Shown here: positions 41,332 to 51,080 of the stretch, piece by piece
Layout of the letters: each line of letters starts with the position of its first letter
How positions within the stretch are numbered: the stretch's first letter is position 1
Source: Geomicrobium halophilum
Lineage (GTDB): Bacteria > Bacillota > Bacilli > Bacillales > Marinococcaceae
DNA length: 64,000 nucleotides
Assembly: GCF_014207655.1 (NCBI RefSeq)
Contig: NZ_JACHHJ010000001.1
Coordinates: forward strand, 248,001-312,000
Direction of reading: 5' to 3'
Translations under genes and position numbers: made by a program
The notes under the pieces: generated by a model
Told to the model about the DNA's origin: nothing
The model's database searches: none
Seen by the model: the letters and a program-made list of their open reading frames with translations, nothing else

Positions 41332-41423
41332 GGAAAATAACGAATGGGCATAGAGAGTACCCAAAATGAACGGACCAGATACTTAGAAGGGGCCTGTTTC
41401 ACAAAGTGGGGGTGGAGGTATAT

Positions 41424-42839
41424 ATGCATATCATTGTTGCGAGCATCGATTATAAAAATGCCCCTGTCGATTTGCGCGAACAATTTGCTTTTGACGATGA
41501 AGATTTGCCGGAGGCGCTTGAGACTTTGCGGGAGATGAAAAGCGTTCTGGAATGTGCAATCATATCCACATGTAACCGTACGGAAGTGTATGCTGTTGTT
41601 GATCAACTTCATACTGGGCGTCACTTTACGAAGAAATTTTTATCCCAGTGGTTTGAAGCACCTCAAGAAAGTTTTTCGCACGTATTGAACATGAGAGAAA
41701 ACGATGATGCCATCAATCATCTCATGCGAGTAAGCACTGGGCTTGAGTCCATGATTCTCGGAGAAACGCAAATTCTTGGACAAGTGAAAGCAAGCTTTCG
41801 AACAGCGCAAAAGCTTGGCTCTACGGGAACGGTATTCAATCAATTGTTCCGCCAAGTGATTACATTTGCCAAACGAGCACATAAAGAGACGGGGATTAAT
41901 GATAATCCGGCATCGGTGAGTTATGCAGCTGTCGAACTTGGGAGACAGATGTTCGGTGATTTTGCAGGGAAGAATGTGCTCGTTGTTGGAGCAGGGAAAA
42001 TGAGTGAACTGACGGCGCAGCATCTAAATGCCAACGGTTCTGAAAGTATCACTGTCATGAATCGGACGTATGAACGGGCTAAGGAGCTTGCTGAAAACGT
42101 AAAGGGACAAGCACGGCCTATTGAAGAATTAGAGAATTCTCTAATAGAAGCAGATATCATGATCTCATCTACGAGCTCCGACCAATATATTTTAGAGAAA
42201 GAACAATTAAAAAATCTTATTAAAAAAAGAAAAGGACGCCCTTTGTTTATGATAGATATCGCAGTTCCGCGCGATCTTGATCCGGCACTTGGAGCACTTG
42301 AAGATGTCTATTTATATGATGTTGACGACCTTGAAGGAATTGTTGCTGCCAATATGAGCGAAAGAAAAACAGCGGCTGCCGACATCGAGGAGATGATGGG
42401 AGCGGAGCTTGCTGCGTTTAAAGATTGGATTCATACACTTGGGGTTGTACCGGTCATTTCTGCTCTGCGTACGAAGGCACTATCAATTCAGGCAGAGACG
42501 ATGAAGAGTATTGAACGTAAAATGCCGGATATGGATGACCGGGAGCGAAAAGTTTTAAGCAAACACACGAAAAGCATTGTGAATCAACTGTTGAAAGAAC
42601 CGATCACCCGTGCCAAGGAAATGGCAGGAGAGGAAGACAGTGAAGAGTCACTGAAGCTTTTCACCGAGATTTTTGGTCTTGAAGATGAAGTTGCTGACGC
42701 GAAGGAAGCGGAAGCATTGAGGTTGCTCGCTGACGCTGAGAAAGAAGTAGATTCAGACCTTGAAGAAGAAAAAAAACGAGATAAAAAGAGAGCACCGGCG
42801 ATTCTCCAAGGTGCGTATGCACAAGATGCCCCTGTATAA
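41424..42839 (+). CDS. hemA: Glutamyl-tRNA reductase
   Basis: First enzyme of haem synthesis by the C5 route; reduces glutamyl-tRNA to glutamate-1-semialdehyde with NADPH. The 471-residue protein has the nucleophile Cys50 in STCNRTE, GETQILGQVKASF, the NADPH domain motif VVGAGKMSEL and the ATSS-like ISSTSS segment, and the C-terminal dimerisation helix. The C-terminus is extended by an acidic then basic tail (DLEEEKKRDKKR). ATG 41424 with GGAGG at 41414-41418. First gene of hemAXCDBL. Confidence 0.95.
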   Translation: MHIIVASIDYKNAPVDLREQFAFDDEDLPEALETLREMKSVLECAIISTCNRTEVYAVVDQLHTGRHFTKKFLSQWFEAPQESFSHVLNMRENDDAINHLMRVSTGLESMILGETQILGQVKASFRTAQKLGSTGTVFNQLFRQVITFAKRAHKETGINDNPASVSYAAVELGRQMFGDFAGKNVLVVGAGKMSELTAQHLNANGSESITVMNRTYERAKELAENVKGQARPIEELENSLIEADIMISSTSSDQYILEKEQLKNLIKKRKGRPLFMIDIAVPRDLDPALGALEDVYLYDVDDLEGIVAANMSERKTAAADIEEMMGAELAAFKDWIHTLGVVPVISALRTKALSIQAETMKSIERKMPDMDDRERKVLSKHTKSIVNQLLKEPITRAKEMAGEEDSEESLKLFTEIFGLEDEVADAKEAEALRLLADAEKEVDSDLEEEKKRDKKRAPAILQGAYAQDAPV

Positions 42840-42874
42840 GCGACCCAATGATAGAAAAGGTGGTATGAACGGAA

Positions 42875-43705
42875 GTGGCCGCCTCAAATGGAATCTATGT
42901 TTTGACGATTATCCTCTATAGTCTAAGCGTGTTTGCATATTTTATTGACTTTCTTCAGAACAACCGGAAGGCTAACCGTGCGGCCTTCTGGTTGCTTTCT
43001 ATCGTCTGGATGTTGCAGACGATCTTCTTACTTATTCGAACTTTTCAATTTGAGCGATTGCCTTTGTTAACCCCCTTTGAAGGTTTAATCTTTTATGCTT
43101 GGGCAATGGTCACACTCTCCTTAATGATTAACTTTTACTTTCGTGTGGATTTTCTCGTTTTTTTCATGAACGTGGTGGGTTTCTCTTTGATGGCTGTGAG
43201 TATATTCTTGCCAACGGGCAATCTACCTTCAGATCTGGAGGAAATTCTCACCTCAGAACTTCTTCTCTTGCATGTGACGCTGATCATTCTTTCTTATGCG
43301 GGATTTACACTCGCCTTTGTCTGTTCTGTTATGTATATGCTTGAACATCAAATGTTAAAGAAAAAGACGTGGGGGAAAAGGCTTTTACGATTTGGAAGCT
43401 TGTACAAACTTGATCGCTTTACATTTGTCACAACGATGTGCGCGTACCCTTTATTACTATTAGGGGTTATTCTCGGGTTTATTTGGGAAGGAGCGATCTT
43501 TACGCTTCCATTGTTTGATCCGAAGATCCTTGGTTCCTTAGTCGTGTTATTATATTATGGAGTGTATTTATATCAACGAGCGGTAAAAGGAAAACAAGGG
43601 TATGGCATGGCCTTTTATAATATGCTTGGGTTTATCGTTTTACTTGCCAATTATTTGTTGACGAGTGAATGGTCAACCTTTCATCTTTGGAATGATGGAG
43701 GGTAA
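42875..43705 (+). CDS. hemX: HemX membrane protein
   Basis: An integral membrane protein of 276 residues with about eight membrane segments, related to cytochrome c assembly (CcsA/ResC-like) proteins. In B. subtilis HemX lowers the amount of HemA protein. His and aromatic residues such as LLLHVTLIILSY and YMLEHQ are conserved features of the family. The start is GTG 42875; AAAGGTGG lies 11 bases upstream, a little far. It sits between hemA and hemC in the same operon order as B. subtilis. Confidence 0.9.
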   Translation: MAASNGIYVLTIILYSLSVFAYFIDFLQNNRKANRAAFWLLSIVWMLQTIFLLIRTFQFERLPLLTPFEGLIFYAWAMVTLSLMINFYFRVDFLVFFMNVVGFSLMAVSIFLPTGNLPSDLEEILTSELLLLHVTLIILSYAGFTLAFVCSVMYMLEHQMLKKKTWGKRLLRFGSLYKLDRFTFVTTMCAYPLLLLGVILGFIWEGAIFTLPLFDPKILGSLVVLLYYGVYLYQRAVKGKQGYGMAFYNMLGFIVLLANYLLTSEWSTFHLWNDGG

Positions 43706-43732
43706 GATGTAGTGGTAGAACGGGAGGCAAAA

Positions 43733-44665
43733 ATGAGAACAATTGTAATTGGAACGAGAAAAAGTAATTTGGCACTGAAGCAAGCAGAATGGGTCGTTCA
43801 GAAGTTAGAAGCCCTTAACCTGCCCTATAACTTTGAGTTGAAAAAGATCGTCACCAAAGGCGATCGAATTCTCGATGTGACGCTATCCAAAGTAGGAGGA
43901 AAGGCACTTTTCGTAAAAGAAATCGAACAGGCCTTAGAGAATGAAGAGATTGATATTGCTGTCCACAGTATGAAAGACATTCCATCTGTCATCCCGGAGG
44001 GGTTTACACTTGGAGCAGTTACAGATCGTGAAGATCCAAGAGATGTATTGATTTCAGAATCTGGTGAAACGCTTCATGAACTACCGGCCGGTTCAGTTGT
44101 TGGGACGAGTAGTTTACGCAGACAAGCGCAAATTCTCGCAGCTCGTCCAGACGTAGAAGTGAAGTGGATCCGTGGGAATATCGAAACTCGGATGCGTAAA
44201 ATGAAAGAGGAAGATTTTGATGCCATCGTGTTAGCGGCTGCCGGTTTGTCAAGAATGGGCTGGTCAGAAGAGGTGGTTACTGAATATTTACACCCTGAAG
44301 ATAGTTTGCCGTCGGTAGGGCAAGGTGCCCTTGGCATTGAATGCAGGGAAGATGATGATGATAGTAAACAATTGCTTCAGCATATCCACAACGATACTGT
44401 AGCTCGGACGGTTCAAGCAGAACGAGCATTCTTAAAACATGTAGAGGGAAGTTGTTCCGTTCCGGTAGCCGGACATGCAACACTTGGAGAAAATAATGAG
44501 ATTACCCTGAAGGCACTTGTCGCTTCACCAGATGGTAAAACATTGCTTCAGGATGAGGTGAAAGGAGATAATCCGGATCATCTTGGGAAAGTGATCGCTG
44601 CTAACCTCCTGGAGCGCGGGGGTAAGGAAATTCTCGATCAAGTGAAAAATGAACTGGAGCAGTAA
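43733..44665 (+). CDS. hemC: Porphobilinogen deaminase
   Basis: Links four porphobilinogen units to hydroxymethylbilane. The 310 residues open RTIVIGTRKSNLALKQAEWV and include KKIVTKGD, AVHSMKDIP, GTSSLRR, the WIRGNIETR loop and Cys241 in EGSCSVPV, which anchors the dipyrromethane cofactor. ATG 43733 follows GGGAGG; a GTG-type start at 43712 is in frame but has no site. hemD follows after five bases. Confidence 0.96.
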   Translation: MRTIVIGTRKSNLALKQAEWVVQKLEALNLPYNFELKKIVTKGDRILDVTLSKVGGKALFVKEIEQALENEEIDIAVHSMKDIPSVIPEGFTLGAVTDREDPRDVLISESGETLHELPAGSVVGTSSLRRQAQILAARPDVEVKWIRGNIETRMRKMKEEDFDAIVLAAAGLSRMGWSEEVVTEYLHPEDSLPSVGQGALGIECREDDDDSKQLLQHIHNDTVARTVQAERAFLKHVEGSCSVPVAGHATLGENNEITLKALVASPDGKTLLQDEVKGDNPDHLGKVIAANLLERGGKEILDQVKNELEQ

Positions 44666-44670
44666 TTCAA

Positions 44671-45417
44671 ATGCCAGCGAGGTCATCGATTGCTCTTGTA
44701 ACGAGAGCGAAAACAGATCAGGGGGCTGAAGATCCTTTAGTCAAAGAACTTCAGGCATTGGAAGTCCCAGTAAAGCATATTCCGCTTGTCAAACAACAAG
44801 CCCTTGATAGTTACAAAAAAATCCCCTCTGCAAAAGAGGCAAACTGGCTGGTTTTTACAAGTGCAACTGCCATTCATTATTTTCATGCCTTGATGGAAAC
44901 GAGTGAATGGATTACTTCCGACATGCGGGTGGCAGCTGTCGGCCCCAAAACAGCTGAAGCAGCTAAGGCAGCTGGATACTCGGTAGATGTGATTCCGGAT
45001 CACCCCTATACTGCCGAAGCACTTGCTGAGGTCTTAAGTGTTAAAATAAACATCGGGGACACGGTCGTACTTCCAAAAAGTAAACAGGCCAGACCGGTAC
45101 TTGCTGAGTTTTTACGAAGGCAAGGGGCGAATGTGTTCGAGGCTGCCATCTATGAAACGACGCCAAAAATAGAAAGCGCACCCGATCTGGATAAATTCCT
45201 GATGCTGTATCCAAGCGCTGTGATTACGTTTGCAAGCCCAAGCAGTGTCCAGGCCTTTACGGCGATGCAAACGAATACTTCAAAGGTCCAGGCTCTTTGC
45301 ATCGGATCGATTACAGCAGAAGCTGCCCGGTCTGCAGGCTTTTCTTGGGTACAAGCCGCCTCGACACACACATTCGCAGATTTAGCCAAGTTAACTTCAA
45401 ACTATGTATTGAGGTGA
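44671..45417 (+). CDS. hemD: Uroporphyrinogen-III synthase
   Basis: Closes and inverts ring D of hydroxymethylbilane. The 248-residue protein is variable in sequence, as is the family, but keeps the two-domain pattern: N-terminal [29 protein letters not shown], then [22 protein letters not shown] and [12 protein letters not shown] with the later [17 protein letters not shown] 44671 immediately after hemC, weak ribosome site in the end of hemC (CTGGAGCAG). Confidence 0.92.
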   Translation: MPARSSIALVTRAKTDQGAEDPLVKELQALEVPVKHIPLVKQQALDSYKKIPSAKEANWLVFTSATAIHYFHALMETSEWITSDMRVAAVGPKTAEAAKAAGYSVDVIPDHPYTAEALAEVLSVKINIGDTVVLPKSKQARPVLAEFLRRQGANVFEAAIYETTPKIESAPDLDKFLMLYPSAVITFASPSSVQAFTAMQTNTSKVQALCIGSITAEAARSAGFSWVQAASTHTFADLAKLTSNYVLR

Positions 45418-45424
45418 TCGTGAG

Positions 45425-46417
45425 ATGAAAGAACTTCAATTTGACCGTCATCGTCGTCTTAGAACGACGAGCTCCTTAAGAGATCTCGTGCGTGAAACGA
45501 CTGTGGAAAAAGCGGATTTGATATACCCCGTTTTTACGGTGGAGGGAAGCGAGGTCAAAAACGAGGTTCCTTCGATGCCAGGGGTATATCAATATTCCAT
45601 TGACTTACTAAAAGAAGAGATCGACGATGTGGTGGAGCAAGGCATTCAAGCCATTCTTCTCTTTGGAGTTCCGGAAAGAAAAGATGAGGTCGGAAGCAAT
45701 GCGTATGCAGAGAACGGGATTGTCCAGAGGGCAATACGGGAATTGAAAGTACGCCATCCGGAACTAACCATCATTGCAGATACGTGTCTTTGTCAATTTA
45801 CGGATCATGGCCATTGCGGTGTCATTGAAGATGGTACGATCATAAATGACACTTCTCTGGATTTACTTACGAAGACAGCAGTCTCTCAGGCTGAAGCAGG
45901 AGCTGATGTGATCGCACCTTCGAACATGATGGACGGCTTTGTCACGGCTATTCGAAATGGCTTGGATGAAGCGGGCTTTGTCCATGTACCGGTGATGTCT
46001 TATGCGGTGAAGTATGCTTCTGCTTATTATGGCCCGTTCCGTGATGCGGCTCACAGTTCTCCATCATTTGGTGATCGACGAACCTATCAGATGGACCCTG
46101 CAAACCGAAAGGAAGCCCTTCGTGAAGCTTCGTCCGATGATGAAGAGGGAGCTGACTTTTTAATCATCAAACCAGCACTATCCTATCTTGATATCGTTCG
46201 AGATGTTAAGGAACAGATCAATCGGCCCATTGTTGCCTACAATGTCTCCGGGGAGTACTCGATGATCAAATCAGCCGCCGCGCAAGGGTGGCTTGATGAA
46301 AAAGAAACAGTCATCGAAAAATTAACGAGTATGAAACGTGCAGGTGCGGATCTAATTGTGACTTATTTTGCGAAAGATATGGCACGTTGGATTGATGAAA
46401 ATATTAAGGGAGAGTGA
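45425..46417 (+). CDS. hemB: Delta-aminolevulinic acid dehydratase
   Basis: Joins two aminolevulinate molecules to porphobilinogen. The 330 residues show the metal-binding [14 protein letters not shown] with three cysteines (the zinc type), the Schiff-base lysines in [20 protein letters not shown] and NVSGEYSM region, and [14 protein letters not shown] at the C-terminus. GGTGA upstream of ATG 45425, seven bases after hemD. It overlaps the hemL frame but ends before its chosen start. Confidence 0.96.
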   Translation: MKELQFDRHRRLRTTSSLRDLVRETTVEKADLIYPVFTVEGSEVKNEVPSMPGVYQYSIDLLKEEIDDVVEQGIQAILLFGVPERKDEVGSNAYAENGIVQRAIRELKVRHPELTIIADTCLCQFTDHGHCGVIEDGTIINDTSLDLLTKTAVSQAEAGADVIAPSNMMDGFVTAIRNGLDEAGFVHVPVMSYAVKYASAYYGPFRDAAHSSPSFGDRRTYQMDPANRKEALREASSDDEEGADFLIIKPALSYLDIVRDVKEQINRPIVAYNVSGEYSMIKSAAAQGWLDEKETVIEKLTSMKRAGADLIVTYFAKDMARWIDENIKGE

Positions 46418-46422
46418 TCAGC

Positions 46423-47715
46423 ATGCGTACATTTGAACGTTCGAAAGAAGCATTTCAGAAGGCAAAACCTCTGATGCCAGGGGGAGTAAGCAGTGCAGTT
46501 CGCGCGTATTCATCTGTTGGGATGGATCATGGCATTTATATGAAAAAGGGTGAAGGAGCAACCATTACAGATCTCGATGATCAAACGTATATTGATTATG
46601 TATTGTCATGGGGGCCACTACTTCTTGGCCATGCTGATCCCCATGTTGTCAACCGTTTGCAGGAAACAGCAGCACTCGGAACCAGCTTTGGGAGTTCTCA
46701 CGAAATGGAAACAGCTCTCGCTGAACTTGTCATTGACCGTGTCCCTTCGGTTGATGTCGTACGTTTTGTCAATTCAGGAACTGAAGCAACGATGAGCGCA
46801 TTGCGACTTGCACGTGGTTTCACTGGAAGGAATAAAATCGTCAAAATGGAAGGGTGCTATCACGGCCACGGTGATTCCTTGCTGATTAAAGCTGGCTCCG
46901 GCGTTGCCACGTTAGGATTACCAGATAGTCCGGGCGTACCGGAAGGTACAGCATCACAGACACTTACCGTCCCCTACAATGATTTGGAGAGCCTTTCGCT
47001 TGTGTTCGAAAAGTTTGGGGAGGACATTGCGGCGGTCATTCTTGAACCGGTGGCGGGAAATATGAACGTCGTTCCTCCAGAAGAAGGTTATCTTGAAGGT
47101 GTTCGCGAGATCACCGAGGATCATGGAAGTTTGCTCATCTTTGACGAAGTAATGAGCGGTTTCCGTGTGGGGTATCATTGTGCCCAAGGAAAATTTGGGG
47201 TCACTCCAGATTTAACCACACTTGGAAAAGTGATTGGTGGAGGTCTCCCCGTAGGCGCTTACGGTGGTCGAAGTGATATTATGGCTAAGATTGCCCCTGA
47301 TGGACCGATTTATCAGGCGGGGACATTATCGGGAAATCCACTTGCAATGACCGCAGGGTATGAAACTCTTTCACAAGTTGGCCCGGAAGACTACGAACAA
47401 TTCGAACGACGGGGTGAGCGCTTGGAAGAGGGACTAAGCGCAGCGGCGAAAAAACATGGAATTCCACATCATATCAATCGAGCTGGTTCCATGATAGGCT
47501 TCTTCTTCACGGATGAAAATGTGAGGAACTTTGAAACGGCTCAATCTGCGGATTTGCAATTGTTCGCTTCCTATTTTAAAGAAATGCTCCAGGAAGGAAT
47601 ATCAATTGCCCCATCTCAATTTGAAGGCATGTTCCTCTCTACCAAGCACAACGATGAAATTATTGAAGAAACGATATCAGCTGCAGAACGAGTCTTTGCG
47701 AAAATTGCAAGGTAA
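46423..47715 (+). CDS. hemL: Glutamate-1-semialdehyde 2,1-aminomutase
   Basis: A PLP enzyme that turns glutamate-1-semialdehyde into aminolevulinate. The 430 residues include the [10 protein letters not shown] start, [29 protein letters not shown], the PLP pocket [10 protein letters not shown] and Lys269 in [29 protein letters not shown] precedes ATG 46423; an in-frame GTG at 46414 lies in that site. It is the last gene of the hem operon and is followed by a terminator. Confidence 0.96.
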   Translation: MRTFERSKEAFQKAKPLMPGGVSSAVRAYSSVGMDHGIYMKKGEGATITDLDDQTYIDYVLSWGPLLLGHADPHVVNRLQETAALGTSFGSSHEMETALAELVIDRVPSVDVVRFVNSGTEATMSALRLARGFTGRNKIVKMEGCYHGHGDSLLIKAGSGVATLGLPDSPGVPEGTASQTLTVPYNDLESLSLVFEKFGEDIAAVILEPVAGNMNVVPPEEGYLEGVREITEDHGSLLIFDEVMSGFRVGYHCAQGKFGVTPDLTTLGKVIGGGLPVGAYGGRSDIMAKIAPDGPIYQAGTLSGNPLAMTAGYETLSQVGPEDYEQFERRGERLEEGLSAAAKKHGIPHHINRAGSMIGFFFTDENVRNFETAQSADLQLFASYFKEMLQEGISIAPSQFEGMFLSTKHNDEIIEETISAAERVFAKIAR

Positions 47716-47718
47716 TGG

Positions 47719-47754
47719 AAAAACCGTCCAAACGTTTAGTTTGGACGGTTTTTT
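47719..47754 (+). terminator. Terminator after hemL
   Basis: AAAAACCGTCCAAA (47719-47732) pairs with TTTGGACGGTTTTT (47740-47753), 7-base loop, with a T-run. Confidence 0.95.
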
Positions 47755-47901
47755 TGAGGCTTCATAACTGTCAAGGGCGGCTGTTTGTGTTCCTCTCATT
47801 GATCCTCTTTCTTTTCTAAGCGAATGAAGAGCTCCCAGAGGGAATGGAAGTATAACTCGGAGCGATGTCGCTTGTTGGATAAAAGGGCCCTAAGAAACTA
47901 C

Positions 47902-47930
47902 GCATAACCGTAGTTGCTGATACATACGTT
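47902..47930 (+). promoter_or_regulatory. Sigma-E-type promoter of spoVID
   Basis: GCATAAC (47902-47908), 14-base spacer, CATACGTT (47923-47930) fits the sigma-E consensus KMATATW and CATACAnT at most positions. spoVID is a sigma-E gene in B. subtilis. It lies about 60 bases before the GTG start. Confidence 0.55.
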
Positions 47931-47989
47931 GGTAGCGTACAAAAAAATTGCGGAACGGACCGTATTTTAACAAAGAGGGGGAACAAACC

Positions 47990-49306
47990 GTGACCCAAGA
48001 ACAACCAACATCTCTGACTTTTAACCTTGAAGAGTCGGTATGGCTCGATCAAGGTGAACGAATTCAAACGATTTTAGGGCTAGAGCTGGAGCCAGATATT
48101 ACCATGCGAGAGGATGATCATGAAGTTGTCATTCGAGGTGGACTTCACCTTATTGGGCAGTATCATCCATACGATAAGAATGAAGATGAACTGAATGATG
48201 AATATCAGCAAAAATTTACTTCGCAAAAAGCTGATAGCGTTCGGACAATCGATACGGGGGAGCGGGAAATCAAACATTTTTTTCCCGTTGATGTAACCAT
48301 TCCTATAAGCCGTATTCAGAGTCTCGACGAATTATATGTACAAATTGATAGTTTTGATTATGATCTTCCTGAGCCGAGTTGTATTCAGTTAACGGCAGAT
48401 GTAACAATTTCGGGGATGAAAGAAACAGAAGAGATGGGTGCTGCTGAAAAAACGGTCGGCCCACCACCTATGCCCTTCCCGACCTTTACACACGAAGTGA
48501 AAGTCCCGCCCCCGGAAAAAGAGACATCCAGCAGTGATTTACCTGGTATGCATACGAAGGACAGGATGGAAAATAAACAGGAATCGCCACCGCAAGAAGA
48601 AGAGGAAAAAGTACCTGAGATGAATGTTGAACCTAGGCCAGAAGCCAGGGCGGAAATTGAACAAAAACCAACGGGTCCTAACCCCGACCTAGAACAACAG
48701 TCAGAAACAAGGGCTAAACCTGAATCCGAGCAAGAACAACCAGAAACGGCACTAAAATCCGAACCTGAACAACAACCGGAAACAAGGGCTGAGCCTGAAT
48801 TCGAGCAAGAAAAAACAGAAATGGAGTCAGAGCCTGAACCTGAACACAATTTAGAACTCGAGACAGAACCCGAACAAAAATCCGAACCTGAACCCGAGGT
48901 AGTACGTATCGGAGTAGAAAAAGAAGCGAGATCCGAAACGCGTATAACGGATCCTTTGACCGGTGATCAGGAAGAAGAATATCAAGTCGTACAGGCTGAT
49001 GGCGACAATGAGGTTGATGTACGGGACGAAGGCGAAGAAGTGTATGATGAAGAGGTTCCAGAGCTAGAATCAGCCACTAACAAAAAAGATAATGCTCTTT
49101 ATCTAACGGAAATGTTGGAAAAAGGAGACCGAGAATCTTTCACAAAAATGCGCATGTGTATCATCCAAGAGAATGAATCGTTGGATACCATTGCTGATCG
49201 CTATGGTTATTCTGTTCAACAGCTTCTTAGATGGAACAATATGGATATGAACCATGTTGAAGAAGGTGAAATTGTCTATATACCGGTGCATAAAGCAAAT
49301 GAATGA
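47990..49306 (+). CDS. spoVID: Spore coat assembly protein SpoVID
   Basis: A morphogenetic protein that helps the coat encase the forespore. The 438-residue protein has an N-terminal conserved domain (about 1-135, LTFNLEESVWLDQGE; LELEPDITM; HFFPVDVTIP), a long disordered middle rich in Glu, Pro and Gln (about 165-320, with repeated EPE, QPE and ETRAEPE units), and a C-terminal LysM domain (about 388-436: IIQENESLDTIADRYGYSV). GTG 47990 follows AGAGGGGG. Overlaps ysxE by eight bases. The repeat-rich middle may vary in length between strains. Confidence 0.92.
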   Translation: MTQEQPTSLTFNLEESVWLDQGERIQTILGLELEPDITMREDDHEVVIRGGLHLIGQYHPYDKNEDELNDEYQQKFTSQKADSVRTIDTGEREIKHFFPVDVTIPISRIQSLDELYVQIDSFDYDLPEPSCIQLTADVTISGMKETEEMGAAEKTVGPPPMPFPTFTHEVKVPPPEKETSSSDLPGMHTKDRMENKQESPPQEEEEKVPEMNVEPRPEARAEIEQKPTGPNPDLEQQSETRAKPESEQEQPETALKSEPEQQPETRAEPEFEQEKTEMESEPEPEHNLELETEPEQKSEPEPEVVRIGVEKEARSETRITDPLTGDQEEEYQVVQADGDNEVDVRDEGEEVYDEEVPELESATNKKDNALYLTEMLEKGDRESFTKMRMCIIQENESLDTIADRYGYSVQQLLRWNNMDMNHVEEGEIVYIPVHKANE

Positions 49307-50318
49307 ATTCAATGAACAGCGACTTTTAGACAAAATAAATCTTCAGGGAGCTGACTGGACGTGGATCAGTGAGCGGGTCCTAAAGGCTGAAGCTCCAACG
49401 GGTCCAATAGCCATTAAAAGATGGCAGCGTACGGACACTGATCGGGAAAATTTTTTGCATCACCTTCGTTACGCAGAACGTGCAGGTATTCAAGGTGTTA
49501 TCCCTCTCATGCAAAGAGCAAAGGGGGATTTGCCTGTTTTTGAAGTAGACGAGCAAGTGTATTACCTTGAACCCTGGATCGAGGATGAACCCATTCCTTC
49601 CCCTCCTCCAAAGGAGCTTAGGTTGTTAACCATCCTTGCGAGTAATCATAAGACTTCCGAGTCCGAGGAAAAGTTGAGTGAAGAAGAAGTCAAAAATTAT
49701 AAACAGGAAGTGGAACAGTTAAGGCAGCAAGACCAGCTCATGATGGAACGAATCACTGATCAGTTTGAACAATCTAGATTCTTATCCCCGTTCGAACTAA
49801 CATTTTTAAATGGATATCCATTCCTTAATCAGCTGTTTAAAGAGGCAAGGAAAGGGTTTCAAAAATGGGCACGGCAAATTCAGGAAAAAGAGTCGTATCG
49901 TTTCGTATTCTGTCATGGTCAGCCTACGCTGGAGCATGGCCTTATTGAGGCTGATGGTAACGCTTGGTTTACGAATTGGGAAACGAGTGGCCCGGGGCCT
50001 CCGGCATACGACCTCGCCTATTTCTATCGTGATTTAAGCCGAAAGCAGCCTTTCCACCCTCTAGATGGTAAAAAACTTTACGGAACGTATGAAGCTTATG
50101 GGCCGAGCTGGAGTGAAGCGGATACCGGACTCTTAAAAGCGCTGACACTCACACCTACACCGATTTTAGAATTTGCAGAGTCGTATCGTACCACCCCCCG
50201 CAAATTTGCTGAACATCAGTGGACGGCAATGCTTCAATCAAAATTAAGCAGCTTAAGATATTTACACCAAATGATTCAATGGAAGGAAACACAGGAAACG
50301 TCCATGAAAGGTAAATAA
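49299..50318 (+). CDS. ysxE: Spore-coat kinase-like protein YsxE
   Basis: A 339-residue protein of the CotS/CotI/YsxE group, which have an aminoglycoside-kinase-like fold and help coat encasement. In the fold, HGD and D-F/W-E hold the catalytic Asp residues; here the matching segments read CHGQPTLEHGL and FTNWETSGPGPPAYDLAYFYRD-type (about 225-260), so both Asp are replaced (Gln and Asn). It probably is not an active kinase. The start is ATG 49299, inside the end of spoVID, with a weak GGTG site. An acidic insertion occurs near residues 125-155. Confidence 0.85.
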   Translation: MNEFNEQRLLDKINLQGADWTWISERVLKAEAPTGPIAIKRWQRTDTDRENFLHHLRYAERAGIQGVIPLMQRAKGDLPVFEVDEQVYYLEPWIEDEPIPSPPPKELRLLTILASNHKTSESEEKLSEEEVKNYKQEVEQLRQQDQLMMERITDQFEQSRFLSPFELTFLNGYPFLNQLFKEARKGFQKWARQIQEKESYRFVFCHGQPTLEHGLIEADGNAWFTNWETSGPGPPAYDLAYFYRDLSRKQPFHPLDGKKLYGTYEAYGPSWSEADTGLLKALTLTPTPILEFAESYRTTPRKFAEHQWTAMLQSKLSSLRYLHQMIQWKETQETSMKGK

Positions 50319-50334
50319 CCGATCATGGGCGTTT
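50296..50334 (+). terminator. Hairpin over the ysxE stop
   Basis: AAACGTCCATGA (50296-50307) pairs with TCATGGGCGTTT (50323-50334) with one G-T pair and the TAA stop in the loop. Only TTAT follows, so termination strength is uncertain. Confidence 0.55.
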
Positions 50335-50427
50335 ATCGTTATTAGGATAAGTATTTTGAAATCAAAATTTGGGGTAATGCGGATAACAATGATTTGTAAA
50401 AAAGGAAACAGTGAAGGTGATGGACGG

Positions 50428-50508
50428 ATGAAAGGAAATCTTCTTTTGATGAGTCTCGTTTTCAGTTTAATTGAGGAAGTAAAGATGCTATCGTGTGTAC
50501 ATAAGTGA
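50428..50508 (+). CDS. Possible 26-residue hydrophobic peptide
   Basis: ATG 50428 preceded by AAGGTGA at 50414-50420 (7-base gap) opens a 26-codon frame, MKGNLLLMSLVFSLIEEVKM and six more residues, ending at TGA 50508. The N-terminal 16 residues are hydrophobic, like a small membrane peptide. The good ribosome site is the only support. Too short to judge without comparison. Confidence 0.25.
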   Translation: MKGNLLLMSLVFSLIEEVKMLSCVHK

Positions 50509-50551
50509 GATGATCTAAAGAAGGATAATTTTGTGGGTAAAGGGAGTTACT

Positions 50552-51004
50552 GTGATTATTAGAAAGGCAACAATGAAGGATAACGTAACCCTTAGCGATT
50601 TAGCTTATAAATCAAAAGCTTACTGGGGTTATACTGACGATTTCATGGAGATATGCAAAAAAGAGCTAATAGTTACTAAAGATGAGATTAAAAACAATCC
50701 TGTATATCTAATGGAAAGGGATCATAAAATTATTGCTTATTACAGTTTCGCTTTCACTTCAGATCCCGTACAACTGAAAGCATTGTTCCTTGACCCAGAT
50801 TATATAGGTCATGGGTTGGGGAAGATGATTTGGAAAGACATATTAATGAAAGCTAAGGAATTGAATATAATCGAATTTACCATTGAAAGTGATCCTCATG
50901 CAGAAGGATTTTATCAAAGAATGGGTGCCGAAAGAATAGGTGATGTACCATCAACCGCTTTTTTACACCGAAAACTCCCTCTCATGAAAGTCTGTGTACC
51001 ATAA
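50552..51004 (+). CDS. GNAT-family N-acetyltransferase
   Basis: A 150-residue acetyltransferase of the GNAT superfamily; acceptor unknown. The start VIIRKATMKDN, the acetyl-CoA loop LDPDYIGHGLGKMIW (Q/R-x-x-G-x-G/A like) and the C-terminal HAEGFYQRMGAERIG are typical. GTG 50552 follows AAAGGGAG at 6 bases; the longer frame from 50531 lacks a site. It interrupts the ysxE-valS neighbourhood and is richer in A and T than its neighbours, which hints at acquisition. Confidence 0.85.
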   Translation: MIIRKATMKDNVTLSDLAYKSKAYWGYTDDFMEICKKELIVTKDEIKNNPVYLMERDHKIIAYYSFAFTSDPVQLKALFLDPDYIGHGLGKMIWKDILMKAKELNIIEFTIESDPHAEGFYQRMGAERIGDVPSTAFLHRKLPLMKVCVP

Positions 51005-51022
51005 ATTATGTCTTCTGAAACA

Positions 51023-51060
51023 ATAGGGACGTTCGTTCAAGGACTAGCACACGTTCCTAT
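51023..51060. terminator. Hairpin between two convergent small genes
   Basis: ATAGGGACGT (51023-51032) pairs with ACGTTCCTAT (51051-51060), one G-T pair, 18-base loop. No T-run. It could serve both the acetyltransferase and the minus-strand gene. Confidence 0.4.
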
Positions 51061-51080
51061 CGGGATTCTGCAGACATGTA

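Noticed and set aside
41323-41345. PerR box in the hemA promoter
   Set aside because: TTATAAT at the -10 box resembles one half of a PerR site, but the second half (GGAAAATAA) does not match.
48385-48849. A 154-residue minus-strand frame rich in Ser, Gly and Cys
   Set aside because: It is the mirror of the Glu/Pro-rich repeat of spoVID; such low-complexity coding DNA keeps the opposite strand open. No ribosome site.
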